The notes beneath the pieces were generated by a model, which was given only the letters and a program-made list of their open reading frames with translations, did not search any database and had not been told where the DNA came from. This document shows positions 46,118 through 55,084 of a stretch of DNA of 64,000 bases, in pieces (positions within the stretch are counted from its first letter, which is position 1; each line of letters starts with the position of its first letter). A program made the position numbers and the translations under genes. Source of the DNA: an uncultured Prevotella sp. (GTDB taxonomy: Bacteria > Bacteroidota > Bacteroidia > Bacteroidales > Bacteroidaceae); assembly GCA_946548085.1 (NCBI GenBank), contig CAMNPN010000111.1, positions 1-64,000 on the forward strand, read 5' to 3'.

Positions 46118-47608
46118 TTACATATTCTTTTCCAGTGATTCTTTCCAATGGGCGTATGCGGCAGCATAAGCAGCACGGTCAGCCTCCTTCGGTTCAATTA
46201 CCTGTAACTTATCCAGGGTAGCAAAGGCCTCGTCGGCATTAGCATAGATACCTGCGCCAATACCGGCACCCTTAGCAGCGCCAACAGAGCCGTCAGTGTC
46301 ATAGAGCTCGATTGTTGCTCCACTTACGCCAGCCAGCGTGTCACGGAAGAGCGGACTGAGGAACATGTTTGCTTTTCCAGCGTGAATCTTCTTGATATCC
46401 ATACCCATCTGCTGCATGATCTCCATACCATAGCAGAACGAGAAGACGATACCCTCCTGGGCTGCACGAACCAGATGAGCCTTATTATGCTTGTTGAAGT
46501 TCAGGCCATTGATAGAGCAGCCGATCTCCTTATTCTCAAGCACACGCTCAGCACCATTGCCAAACGGGATAATGGTCACGCCCTCACTGCCGATGGGCAC
46601 ACTGGCCGCCAGGTCATTCATCTCGGCATAGCCAATCTCCGGAGTGATATTACGATGCGTCCAGGCATTCAGGATTCCCGTACCATTAATACAGAGCAAC
46701 ACACCAAGACGGGTTTTGTCGGCCGTGTGATTCACATGTGCAAAGGTATTCACTCGGCTCTGCTTGTCATAGTTTACATCGCCAAGCACACCATAGACCA
46801 CACCAGAAGTTCCTGCAGTAGCAGCGATCTCACCAGGGTTCAACACATTGAGCGACAGCGCGTTATTCGGCTGGTCACCGCCACGGTAAGTGATAGGCGT
46901 ACCAGCTTTGAGTCCCAGTTCCTCAGCAGCCTCTGCACTGACAACGCTCTGTTCTGCGAAAGTAGGAACGATATCTGCAATCAGAGAAGTGTCAAATCCA
47001 TAATATTTCATCAGGAAATCAGCTACCTGGTTGTTCTTGAAATCCCAGAACATTCCCTCACTCAGTCCGCTTACTGTGGTATTGGCAACACCACTCAGCC
47101 TCATTGCGATGTAGTCACCAGGCAACATAATCTTATATATCTTACTATAAAGCTCCGGCTCATTTTCCTTTACCCACGCCAGCTTAGCAGCAGTAAAGTT
47201 ACCAGGTGAATTCAGCAGATGACTCAGGCACTGCTCAGCGCCAAGTTCTTTGAAGGCCTTCTCTCCATAGGGGACAGCCCGGGAGTCGCACCAGATGATC
47301 GAAGGGCGCAACGCATTCATATCCTTGTCCACACACACCAGTCCGTGCATCTGGTACGAGATGCCGATGGCCTTAATCTCTTCTGCCTTGGCTCCTGAGT
47401 CAGCCATAATCTTCTTCAGGCTCAGCTTCGCATTATTCCACCACATCTGAGGGTCCTGTTCGGCCCATCCTGCCTTGACAGCCATGATTGGAGCCTCCTT
47501 CTCAGGGAAGAAAGCTGTAGCCACACACTTGCCGTTATCGGCATTTACAAGCGATGCCTTCACTGATGAGCTACCGACATCAAAACCTAACAATAGTCTA
47601 TTTGCCAT
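46118..47608 (-). CDS. xylB: FGGY-family carbohydrate kinase (xylulokinase-like)
   Basis: LLLGFDVGSSSVKASLVNADNG, ISYQMHGLVCVD, YRGGDQPNNALSLNVLNPGEIAATAGTSGVVYG. Confidence 0.88.
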   Translation of the reverse strand: MANRLLLGFDVGSSSVKASLVNADNGKCVATAFFPEKEAPIMAVKAGWAEQDPQMWWNNAKLSLKKIMADSGAKAEEIKAIGISYQMHGLVCVDKDMNALRPSIIWCDSRAVPYGEKAFKELGAEQCLSHLLNSPGNFTAAKLAWVKENEPELYSKIYKIMLPGDYIAMRLSGVANTTVSGLSEGMFWDFKNNQVADFLMKYYGFDTSLIADIVPTFAEQSVVSAEAAEELGLKAGTPITYRGGDQPNNALSLNVLNPGEIAATAGTSGVVYGVLGDVNYDKQSRVNTFAHVNHTADKTRLGVLLCINGTGILNAWTHRNITPEIGYAEMNDLAASVPIGSEGVTIIPFGNGAERVLENKEIGCSINGLNFNKHNKAHLVRAAQEGIVFSFCYGMEIMQQMGMDIKKIHAGKANMFLSPLFRDTLAGVSGATIELYDTDGSVGAAKGAGIGAGIYANADEAFATLDKLQVIEPKEADRAAYAAAYAHWKESLEKNM

Positions 47609-47743
47609 AATTTTTAGATTATCTAATCTATACATAATACGCTTTAGATGCAAATTTCCCCATTTTTTTTCATTTTTGCAATATTTTTAAGCTAAAATGC
47701 AATTTTTTTACCATATTTTGTGTTCAATTAAAATATTTTGTTT

Positions 47744-47751
47744 ACCTTTGC
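47744..47751 (+). promoter_or_regulatory. Promoter element TACCTTTG at the start of the exopolysaccharide locus
   Basis: TACCTTTGCACG, 39 bases before the ATG at 47791. Confidence 0.65.
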
Positions 47752-47790
47752 ACGATAGAATGCGAATATTACGTAATAAACATTTCATAT

Positions 47791-48156
47791 ATGAAGAAGA
47801 AAATACTAATACTTGACGACAAAGAGACCATCGCAAAGGTGCTCTCCATCTATCTCATGAGCGACTACGATGTACAGTGGCTTCCGGATGGATTGCAAGG
47901 TGTGAAATGGCTCCAGGCAGGAAACACACCCGATCTTATCATCTCTGACATCCGTATGCCCGGCATGCGTGGTGACGATTTCTTGGAATGGATCAAGCAG
48001 AACGAACTGTTTAAGCATATCCCTGTGATTATGCTGTCCAGTGAGGATTCCACCAGCGAACGAATCAGGCTTTTGGAAATTGGTGCAGAAGACTATATAG
48101 TCAAGCCATTCAATCCCATGGAGTTGAAAATCAGGGTAAAGAAGATTATTCCCTGA
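47791..48156 (+). CDS. Stand-alone response-regulator receiver (CheY-like)
   Basis: KILILDDKETIAKVLSIYL, DLIISDIRMPGMRGDDFL, IMLSSEDS, DYIVKPFNPMEL; no output domain. Confidence 0.9.
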   Translation: MKKKILILDDKETIAKVLSIYLMSDYDVQWLPDGLQGVKWLQAGNTPDLIISDIRMPGMRGDDFLEWIKQNELFKHIPVIMLSSEDSTSERIRLLEIGAEDYIVKPFNPMELKIRVKKIIP

Positions 48157-48185
48157 CGTAATGTAAAGATACACATATTATATAT

Positions 48186-49403
48186 ATGATAGGTATAGTA
48201 TATCTTGGCAGCAACCTCGAAACCCAGGAACGACTAAAATATATTCCCGGGCGGTTGGTTCAGTTTACTACCAACTACAAGGATTGCGCTTCAGCCTGTG
48301 TCCCTCATGTTCGTAATGAGCATTTCATTTTGTTCTACGAACAGAGTGTTCAGGCAGAAGATATTACTGCCATCACGTATATTAAGAAGAAGTGCAAGAG
48401 CGTCTACATCATTCTGCTTACTAAGCAGTTGACCACTGACGACCGGAAGGTGTACCAGAAGTGCGGTATCAACGACACGATCGATATCAATTCTTCCATT
48501 ACAGAACTGAACAAGAAGATTCAGTTCATCTCCGATCGTGAGATGATGCTTTTCGACGACGCCCCGTCCAGACATCGCATTCTGCGTTTTAAGATTCCTC
48601 TTTGGAAACGTCTCTTCGACATTTTCTTCTCTCTGTTGGGCATTATTATCCTTTCGCCCGTATTTCTCATCACAGCCATTGCCATCCGTCTCGAGAGCAA
48701 GGGTCCTGTCATTTTCAAGTCAAAGCGTGTAGGAACAAATTACACCGTCTTCGACTTCCTGAAATTCCGTTCGATGTATGCCGATGCAGAGCAGAGGCTG
48801 AAGGAGGTTACCAAGGAAGCCGGCAATCAGTATGCAGAGAAAGAACAGCCGGAAGAAGACAAAGACCGTCAGAGTGTTATCACAGCACCTTTAGGCGAGG
48901 AAGCTGAGATGATGATGATGGACATGGGCATGGAGTCCGACATGATGATCAGCGACGACGAGGTCATGCTCGTCGGTGATGACTACGTCGTAGCAGAGTC
49001 TGATTTCAACAAAGAAAAAGAAGAAGAGAACAACAATGCCTTTGTCAAGATCGAGAACGACCCGCGCATCACTAAGGTGGGTAAGTTCATCCGTAAATAC
49101 AGTATCGACGAGCTGCCACAGCTCTTCAACATATTGAAAGGCGACATGTCCATCGTGGGCAATCGTCCGTTGCCTCTCTATGAGGCCGAGAAGCTCACCG
49201 TAGATTCCAGCATTGACCGTTTCATGGCCCCGGCAGGTCTTACAGGCCTCTGGCAGGTCGAGGAACGCGGCAAGGGCGGACTGATGTCAGCAGAAGAGCG
49301 CAAGCAGCTCGACATCATCTACGGCCAGACCTACTGTTTCACTTTGGATATGAAGATCATATTCCGCACCCTAACAGCATTTATCCAGAAAGATAACGTC
49401 TAA
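48186..49403 (+). CDS. Initiating sugar (polyprenyl-phosphate) transferase with N-terminal degenerate receiver-like region and acidic Met-rich insertion
   Basis: WKRLFDIFFSLLGIIILSPVFLITAIAIRLESKGPVIFKSKRVG, FDFLKFRSMY, KVGKFIRKYSIDELPQLFNILKGDMSIVGNRPLPLYEAEKL. Confidence 0.9.
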   Translation: MIGIVYLGSNLETQERLKYIPGRLVQFTTNYKDCASACVPHVRNEHFILFYEQSVQAEDITAITYIKKKCKSVYIILLTKQLTTDDRKVYQKCGINDTIDINSSITELNKKIQFISDREMMLFDDAPSRHRILRFKIPLWKRLFDIFFSLLGIIILSPVFLITAIAIRLESKGPVIFKSKRVGTNYTVFDFLKFRSMYADAEQRLKEVTKEAGNQYAEKEQPEEDKDRQSVITAPLGEEAEMMMMDMGMESDMMISDDEVMLVGDDYVVAESDFNKEKEEENNNAFVKIENDPRITKVGKFIRKYSIDELPQLFNILKGDMSIVGNRPLPLYEAEKLTVDSSIDRFMAPAGLTGLWQVEERGKGGLMSAEERKQLDIIYGQTYCFTLDMKIIFRTLTAFIQKDNV

Positions 49404-49439
49404 CGACCAAAAGAACTAAAGATTATAAACCATAGCGCA

Positions 49440-50402
49440 ATGAACAAGTTTAAGCGACTATTCCTGATTGTAGCGGCCACAGGCATCGGAACCTCCGCTT
49501 TCGCCCAGTTCGACGAGAGCGGTATTGCGGCCGGCTTCTTCGACTCCAGCAAGGAGAAGGACATCAATTTCTCGCAGTTCCATCTGCCACCATTATCAGT
49601 GCTTTTAGAGAATGCCAAAGCAAACCCACAGATTCTGTCTTTAGAAAAAGCCAGGCAGATAGCTGAGGCCGAAGTAGCGAAGACGAAAAGAAGTATCTTC
49701 AGTCACATTTCAGGTAGAGCAAGTTATAGCTATGGTAAAGCAGACATGTGGGGTAATAACTCCTCAACAACAAGTTATATGATTTACCAATTTCAAGGTA
49801 CAGAACAAAGCTATTGGAATGTAGGTGTCAGTGCAAGTATCACAGTAGAGGACATTTTGGATTATGTGCCTTCAATCAGACGTTCGAGATTAGAAGCAGA
49901 CAATGCGGTGATTGCAAAAGATATTGCTTATGACCAACTTAAGCTCCAAATTGCATCGCTCTTCGTTAAGATTACGAATGATTTAGTAACACTAAAAACT
50001 TTAGGCGAAGGAGCGGCAGCTTATCAGGGAGCTGGTGCGTTAAATCGTGAAGAATTTGAGAACGGCAACATGGAAATAGAAGCTTATGCATATACCAAAC
50101 AACGTGAGAGTTCTCAAGTGCAAATGTATCAACAAATGCAAACTTCCATAACGACAGACATCATTACTCTAGAAATTCTCACCCATACACCTATCATAAC
50201 CAACTCTACAACCGAAATCACCTTAGATACACATGTGACTAAATCTGACAAAGAAATAGCCAAAGAAAACAAAGAAGTAGAAAAGCGTATTAAAAAGGCT
50301 GTAGAGGAAGATGAAAAAAGAACAAAGGCTTTAGAAAAAGCAGAGAAAAAAGCAGAAAAAGCCGCAGCCAAAGCTGCCAAGAAACAAAATAAAACCAAAT
50401 AA
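49440..50402 (+). CDS. Short TolC-like outer-membrane protein with Lys/Glu/Ala-rich tail
   Basis: Signal peptide; LSVLLENAKANPQILSLEKARQIAEAEVAKTKRSIFSHISGRASYSYG; tail EKRIKKAVEEDEKRTKALEKAEKKAEKAAAKAAKKQNKTK. Confidence 0.7.
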   Translation: MNKFKRLFLIVAATGIGTSAFAQFDESGIAAGFFDSSKEKDINFSQFHLPPLSVLLENAKANPQILSLEKARQIAEAEVAKTKRSIFSHISGRASYSYGKADMWGNNSSTTSYMIYQFQGTEQSYWNVGVSASITVEDILDYVPSIRRSRLEADNAVIAKDIAYDQLKLQIASLFVKITNDLVTLKTLGEGAAAYQGAGALNREEFENGNMEIEAYAYTKQRESSQVQMYQQMQTSITTDIITLEILTHTPIITNSTTEITLDTHVTKSDKEIAKENKEVEKRIKKAVEEDEKRTKALEKAEKKAEKAAAKAAKKQNKTK

Positions 50403-50414
50403 ATAATTAGGACT

Positions 50415-52592
50415 ATGGATTTATTCAGATATATCGTCAGGTTTTTATATAAAATTCGTTGGTATTTGATTATATTACCATTAATCGCCTTGGTTGTTGC
50501 ATGGTTTTTGACACGCAACATGGAGCGTATCTATAATACCAATACGACCATCTATACAGGTATGATTACAGCCTATAATATTGAGGGAGGGTCTGGTACT
50601 GCTGGCGGTCACTCAGAAACGAACATGCGAAATCTCATGTTATTGATTACCACAGATGTAACTATACATGAAGTCTCCCTTCGACTGTTTGCCCGCTGTA
50701 TGATGTATGGTAATACCAATAAGGACAACAACTATATTTCAGCAGAGCATTTCCGTCAGCTGAATAACAGTGTCCCTGCTGATGTTAAGGCGCTCATCAA
50801 TCATAACAGCGAAAATGCCACCTATGCAAATTTAAAAGCATACGAGAAACCATCTCAAGACAACTACCTATTCGGTTTGACAAACTATCATCCCTATTTT
50901 GGAATTAATAATATTACAAGTAGACTTAAAGTGCTACAGTTAAACAGAAGTGATATTATTGATATCGGTTATTCTGCTAATGATGCTGGTATAGCCTATA
51001 ATACCCTTGACATCTTAAATGAGGTCTTTGCCCGCCAATATGCTCAATTGCGTTATGGTGAGACCAACAATGTCATTAAATTCTTTGAACGTGAAGTTGC
51101 ACGTCTTTACCGTATCCTGACAAATGCTGAAGATGATTTGATTCGATATAATGTAGAAAAAAGAATCATTAACTACGGTGAACAGACGAGAGTACTGGCA
51201 GGAATGGATGGTGAACAACAAAGATCTGATAATACATTACTCAAGAACCAAGCTACCACCCGTGCTTTGATGGATTATTTAGAGCGTCAATTGGGGGACC
51301 GTGCAAAAATTATCAAGGCTAATAAGGAATTCACGAATCAAGTAACTGATATTTCTCGCATCCAGTCCCGTATTTCCAACCTCCGTTTGATGAGTAGTGA
51401 AGGTAGTGGAAGTGGAATAGAATCCCAACAAGAACTTGCTAAAGCAGAAAGGATGCTCCAGAACGCAACAGATAATGTTCGTGGACTCATTAAAGACATT
51501 GAGGCAGGCACCTATAGCACCGAAACTGGTGTCAAAGCGAATGAAATGATTAGCCGGTGGCTGGATCAAGTGTTATTGCTTGAAAGGACAAAAGCTGAGT
51601 TAGGTGCACAAGATATAATGCGTCAGAATATTGACCGACAAATGCTTTATTATGCACCTATTGGAGCGACATTAGGGCGTAAGGACCGTCATATCAGCTT
51701 TATTGAGGGCAACTATATGGAAATGCTGAAAGCCCTGAATGCGGCCCGTCTGCGCCAGAAGAACCTTCAGATGACCACAGCGACTTTGCGAGTTCTGAAT
51801 CCTCCATTGTTCCCAATGAATGCCCAGCCAACTAACCGTATGATGATACTACTGGGGGCTTTCCTGCTGACATTCTTGCTGACAGCCATGTACTTCTTCA
51901 TTATCGAGCTTTTGGATCGTACGCTCCGCGATCGTATGCGCTCCGAGCGTATCACAAAGATTCCAGTCATGGGATGTTTCCCGAAGGAAAGTACTTTACG
52001 TTATCGTCGATTTAACAAGACAATCGCAGATATGGCACTCCGCCAACTTAGCAAGGCATTACTTCCTCATTTCAAGGAAGGCCAACAAAACGTCCTCAAT
52101 CTGCTCTCAACTGATGCTGCCAATGGTAAGAGTTATTTGGCTCAGGAGTTAGAGAACTATTGGATATCAATCGGCCTACAGGTACGTCGTCTTACCTATG
52201 ATGAAGATTTCCTCGCTGAAGACAGTCGCTTCATCATGGCGAAAGACATCAAGGATATCTGTCCTGATATTTTGCCTAACGAGATTGCGATCATCGAGTA
52301 TCCGAACTTGGACGACAATTCAATTCCGTCAGGATTATTAAACATGGGTACAATCAACCTTTTGGTCACTCGTGCAAACCGTACTTGGAAAGATGTAGAC
52401 CAGAAAGCGCTCAAGGAACTTCAGTCCCAGCTGACAGACCAGAATACGCTCTTTATGTACCTCACAGAGGCTCAGCGTTATGCTGTTGAAGAATTTGTAG
52501 GGCAGTTACCTCCCTATACCAAGTTCAATAACTTCGTATATCGAATGTCCCAAATGGGCTTGACCGCAGTAGAAAACAGTCACGCAAAATAA
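50415..52592 (+). CDS. Wzz/GumC-like polysaccharide chain-length / export protein with degenerate P-loop C-terminal domain
   Basis: N-terminal TM, long coiled region, second TM (MMILLGAFLLTFLLTAMYFFIIELLDRTLRD), NLLSTDAANGKSYLAQELENYW. Confidence 0.85.
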   Translation: MDLFRYIVRFLYKIRWYLIILPLIALVVAWFLTRNMERIYNTNTTIYTGMITAYNIEGGSGTAGGHSETNMRNLMLLITTDVTIHEVSLRLFARCMMYGNTNKDNNYISAEHFRQLNNSVPADVKALINHNSENATYANLKAYEKPSQDNYLFGLTNYHPYFGINNITSRLKVLQLNRSDIIDIGYSANDAGIAYNTLDILNEVFARQYAQLRYGETNNVIKFFEREVARLYRILTNAEDDLIRYNVEKRIINYGEQTRVLAGMDGEQQRSDNTLLKNQATTRALMDYLERQLGDRAKIIKANKEFTNQVTDISRIQSRISNLRLMSSEGSGSGIESQQELAKAERMLQNATDNVRGLIKDIEAGTYSTETGVKANEMISRWLDQVLLLERTKAELGAQDIMRQNIDRQMLYYAPIGATLGRKDRHISFIEGNYMEMLKALNAARLRQKNLQMTTATLRVLNPPLFPMNAQPTNRMMILLGAFLLTFLLTAMYFFIIELLDRTLRDRMRSERITKIPVMGCFPKESTLRYRRFNKTIADMALRQLSKALLPHFKEGQQNVLNLLSTDAANGKSYLAQELENYWISIGLQVRRLTYDEDFLAEDSRFIMAKDIKDICPDILPNEIAIIEYPNLDDNSIPSGLLNMGTINLLVTRANRTWKDVDQKALKELQSQLTDQNTLFMYLTEAQRYAVEEFVGQLPPYTKFNNFVYRMSQMGLTAVENSHAK

Positions 52593-54119
52593 ATGGCAAG
52601 CGTTTATTCAAATAGATTGTCCGAATATACTCATGAAAACGGAGGAAGAGTCCTGTTACTCTTTCTCCTGTTTTTGCTCAGTCTATATTCACTAAAAAGT
52701 TCTGGCATCAATGGTATGGCAATGGTTAGTGCCAGCCCAATGATTGTAATATTTGTATATTTAGCATTCAAATACAGAATGTTTACTTTTTGGTTACTAT
52801 TTGTAATCAACTATTTTGTAATGTTTCTGGTAAAAGAAAATAAAATGCCACTACCGGCTTCTATTCCTAATGAATTACTAGAAATCACAATGATAGCAAT
52901 CGCAATTATTGACCTAAAAGAAACACATTTTGAGAATCTCGCAAATATAATGCTAGTGGCATTATTAGGCTGGTGCGGGTTCTGTATTTTGGAAATACTC
53001 AATGACACATGCGACATAGGAATTAAAATTGATGCATGGTTTACAGGGGCTCGACTGATGGCATTTCAACTTTTATATGCTTTTATTGTTTTCAGCCTAT
53101 ATATCACTAAGCCGAATAGATTATATCAATTACTATTTGTATGGGCATCGTTTACACTTTTTTCCGCATTCTGGTGTTGGAAACAGATTCACATTGGTTG
53201 GTCATCTGCAGAGCAAGCTTGGCTTAATGCTGGCGGCTATCGTACACATTTTGTAAATGGTATTGTACGATATTTCTCTACTTTTACAGATGCTGCCAAT
53301 TTTGGTATTCACATGGCTGCAGCTGCTGCAGCATTTTATATCATAGCAATTACTAACAAAGTAAGGAAACATAAAATATTCTTTGGCATTGTAGGAATTA
53401 TCTGTACTTGGTCCATGTTCCAGTCCGGAACAAGAACTGCCATTTTTTGTTTGATAGCAGGATTCTTGGTTTTTTTAGTATTATCTAAATCTATAAAAAT
53501 AATTATTCCTGTTACAGTAGTACTATTGCTATTTTTGGGTATACTCATTTTTACAAACATCGGCCAAGGTAACAACCAAATCCGCCGTATGCGCTCTGCT
53601 TTTAACAGGAACGATGCTTCTGCAAATGTTCGGGATATTAATAAGGCTACCCTTGCTAAATATATGAAAGATGCACCATGGGGAGTTGGTATTGGAATCT
53701 TTCAAGAGGATATTCCAGCGAATAATAGGCTAAGGATTGTAGCTAGTATACCACCAGATTCAGAATATGTTTTTATCTGGGTAAGAACAGGAATAGTTGG
53801 CATTTCTTGGTTCGTTATATGTAACCTTCTTATGTTATTGGGAGCATGCTCTGTTGTATTCTTCAAAATAAAGAATAAGTCGTTAATGGGAATTGGTGCA
53901 GCGTGGTGTGCGGCATTTGTTTCGCTGCATTTGGGTGGATATGCTAATCAGATATTGATGCAGTTCCCGAATGTCCTGATTTTTTACGGAGGCTTAGCCA
54001 CTGTCTTTACGCTACCGAAATTTGAGAAAGAATTCAATGAATACGAAGCGAACCAATTGTCTAAAGAAACAGAAAGAAAAAGATTAAAACTTGAAAAGAA
54101 GTTAGCTTCGAGAGTATAG
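52593..54119 (+). CDS. O-antigen ligase/polymerase-like membrane protein
   Basis: Many TM helices with central periplasmic loop; GTRTAIFCLIAGFLVFLV, APWGVGIGIFQEDIP. Confidence 0.75.
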   Translation: MASVYSNRLSEYTHENGGRVLLLFLLFLLSLYSLKSSGINGMAMVSASPMIVIFVYLAFKYRMFTFWLLFVINYFVMFLVKENKMPLPASIPNELLEITMIAIAIIDLKETHFENLANIMLVALLGWCGFCILEILNDTCDIGIKIDAWFTGARLMAFQLLYAFIVFSLYITKPNRLYQLLFVWASFTLFSAFWCWKQIHIGWSSAEQAWLNAGGYRTHFVNGIVRYFSTFTDAANFGIHMAAAAAAFYIIAITNKVRKHKIFFGIVGIICTWSMFQSGTRTAIFCLIAGFLVFLVLSKSIKIIIPVTVVLLLFLGILIFTNIGQGNNQIRRMRSAFNRNDASANVRDINKATLAKYMKDAPWGVGIGIFQEDIPANNRLRIVASIPPDSEYVFIWVRTGIVGISWFVICNLLMLLGACSVVFFKIKNKSLMGIGAAWCAAFVSLHLGGYANQILMQFPNVLIFYGGLATVFTLPKFEKEFNEYEANQLSKETERKRLKLEKKLASRV

Positions 54120-54144
54120 GATGTTGAAAACGGGATATTAAAAA

Positions 54145-55071
54145 TTGAAAGTTGATATATCTATTATCACCATCAATTACAATGGATTGGAAGATACCTG
54201 TGCATTGATTGAGTCAATCCCCTTCAATGAAAACATGGAGGTGATAGTGGTAGATAATGCTTCCAAAAACCTCGAAGCAGAAACAATAGCCAAAAGATAT
54301 CCACAAGTCAAAGTAATCCAAAGTGACAAGAACCTTGGCTTTGCAGGAGGGAACAACTTAGGAATTCAAGTTGCCCAAGGTAAATATCTGTTTTTAGTCA
54401 ATAACGATACAGTCTTCAAAGATTTTAGCGTTCAGGCTCTCATCGACAGGATGAAATCCTCACCTGAGATAGGTATTGTTTGTCCTAAGATACGATTTGC
54501 ATGGGCCAACAATCCCATTCAGTATACCGGCTATACACCACTTTCAAGAATCACTGTCCGCAATCGTGCCATTGGTTTTGGCGAGAATGATCATGGACAA
54601 TACGATACAGCTCACCCTACTCCATACGCCCATGGAGCTGCCATGTTGATCCGTCGGGATGCTATTGATAAAGTAGGACTCATGCCTGACTGCTATTTCC
54701 TCTATTATGAAGAGTTAGACTGGTCCATGATGTTTACCCGTGCCGGTTATCAAATCTGGTACGAACCTACTTGTACTATTTACCACAAGGAGAGTCAGGC
54801 TACAGGCCAGAATAGTCCACTCCGTACTTATTACCTCACCCGGAACAGACTTCTGTTAGTTCGTCGCAATCCACAGGCATTCAACAAGCCGCTGGCATAC
54901 CTCTATCTCATTGGCATCGTTGCCGTACGTGACATATTGAAGTATACATTTATGAGGCGTCTTGATCTCGTGAAAACTATATTTAGAGCGCTTGGTCATT
55001 TCTTTCTTTACGCTCGGCCTAAGGCCGCTTGCTACCAACGGGACGCAAGAACAATAAACAGTAAACTATAA
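54145..55071 (+). CDS. Glycosyltransferase family 2 (rhamnosyltransferase-like)
   Basis: VDISIITINYNGLEDTCALIESI, NLGFAGGNNLGIQVAQGKYLFLVNNDTVF, DCYFLYYEELDWSMMFTRAGYQI. Translation begins with an ATT/TTG-region start as given in the track. Confidence 0.9.
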   Translation: MKVDISIITINYNGLEDTCALIESIPFNENMEVIVVDNASKNLEAETIAKRYPQVKVIQSDKNLGFAGGNNLGIQVAQGKYLFLVNNDTVFKDFSVQALIDRMKSSPEIGIVCPKIRFAWANNPIQYTGYTPLSRITVRNRAIGFGENDHGQYDTAHPTPYAHGAAMLIRRDAIDKVGLMPDCYFLYYEELDWSMMFTRAGYQIWYEPTCTIYHKESQATGQNSPLRTYYLTRNRLLLVRRNPQAFNKPLAYLYLIGIVAVRDILKYTFMRRLDLVKTIFRALGHFFLYARPKAACYQRDARTINSKL

Positions 55072-55077
55072 ACAAAA
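55012..55077 (+). repeat. Structured interspersed repeat copy 2 plus heptamer-like tail, coding for the C-terminus of the GT2 protein
   Basis: acgctCGGCCtaaGGCCGcttgctaccaacgggacgcaagaac then aataaacagtaaactataaac; encodes ARPKAACYQRDARTINSKL*. Confidence 0.8.
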
Positions 55078-55084
55078 ATATAAT

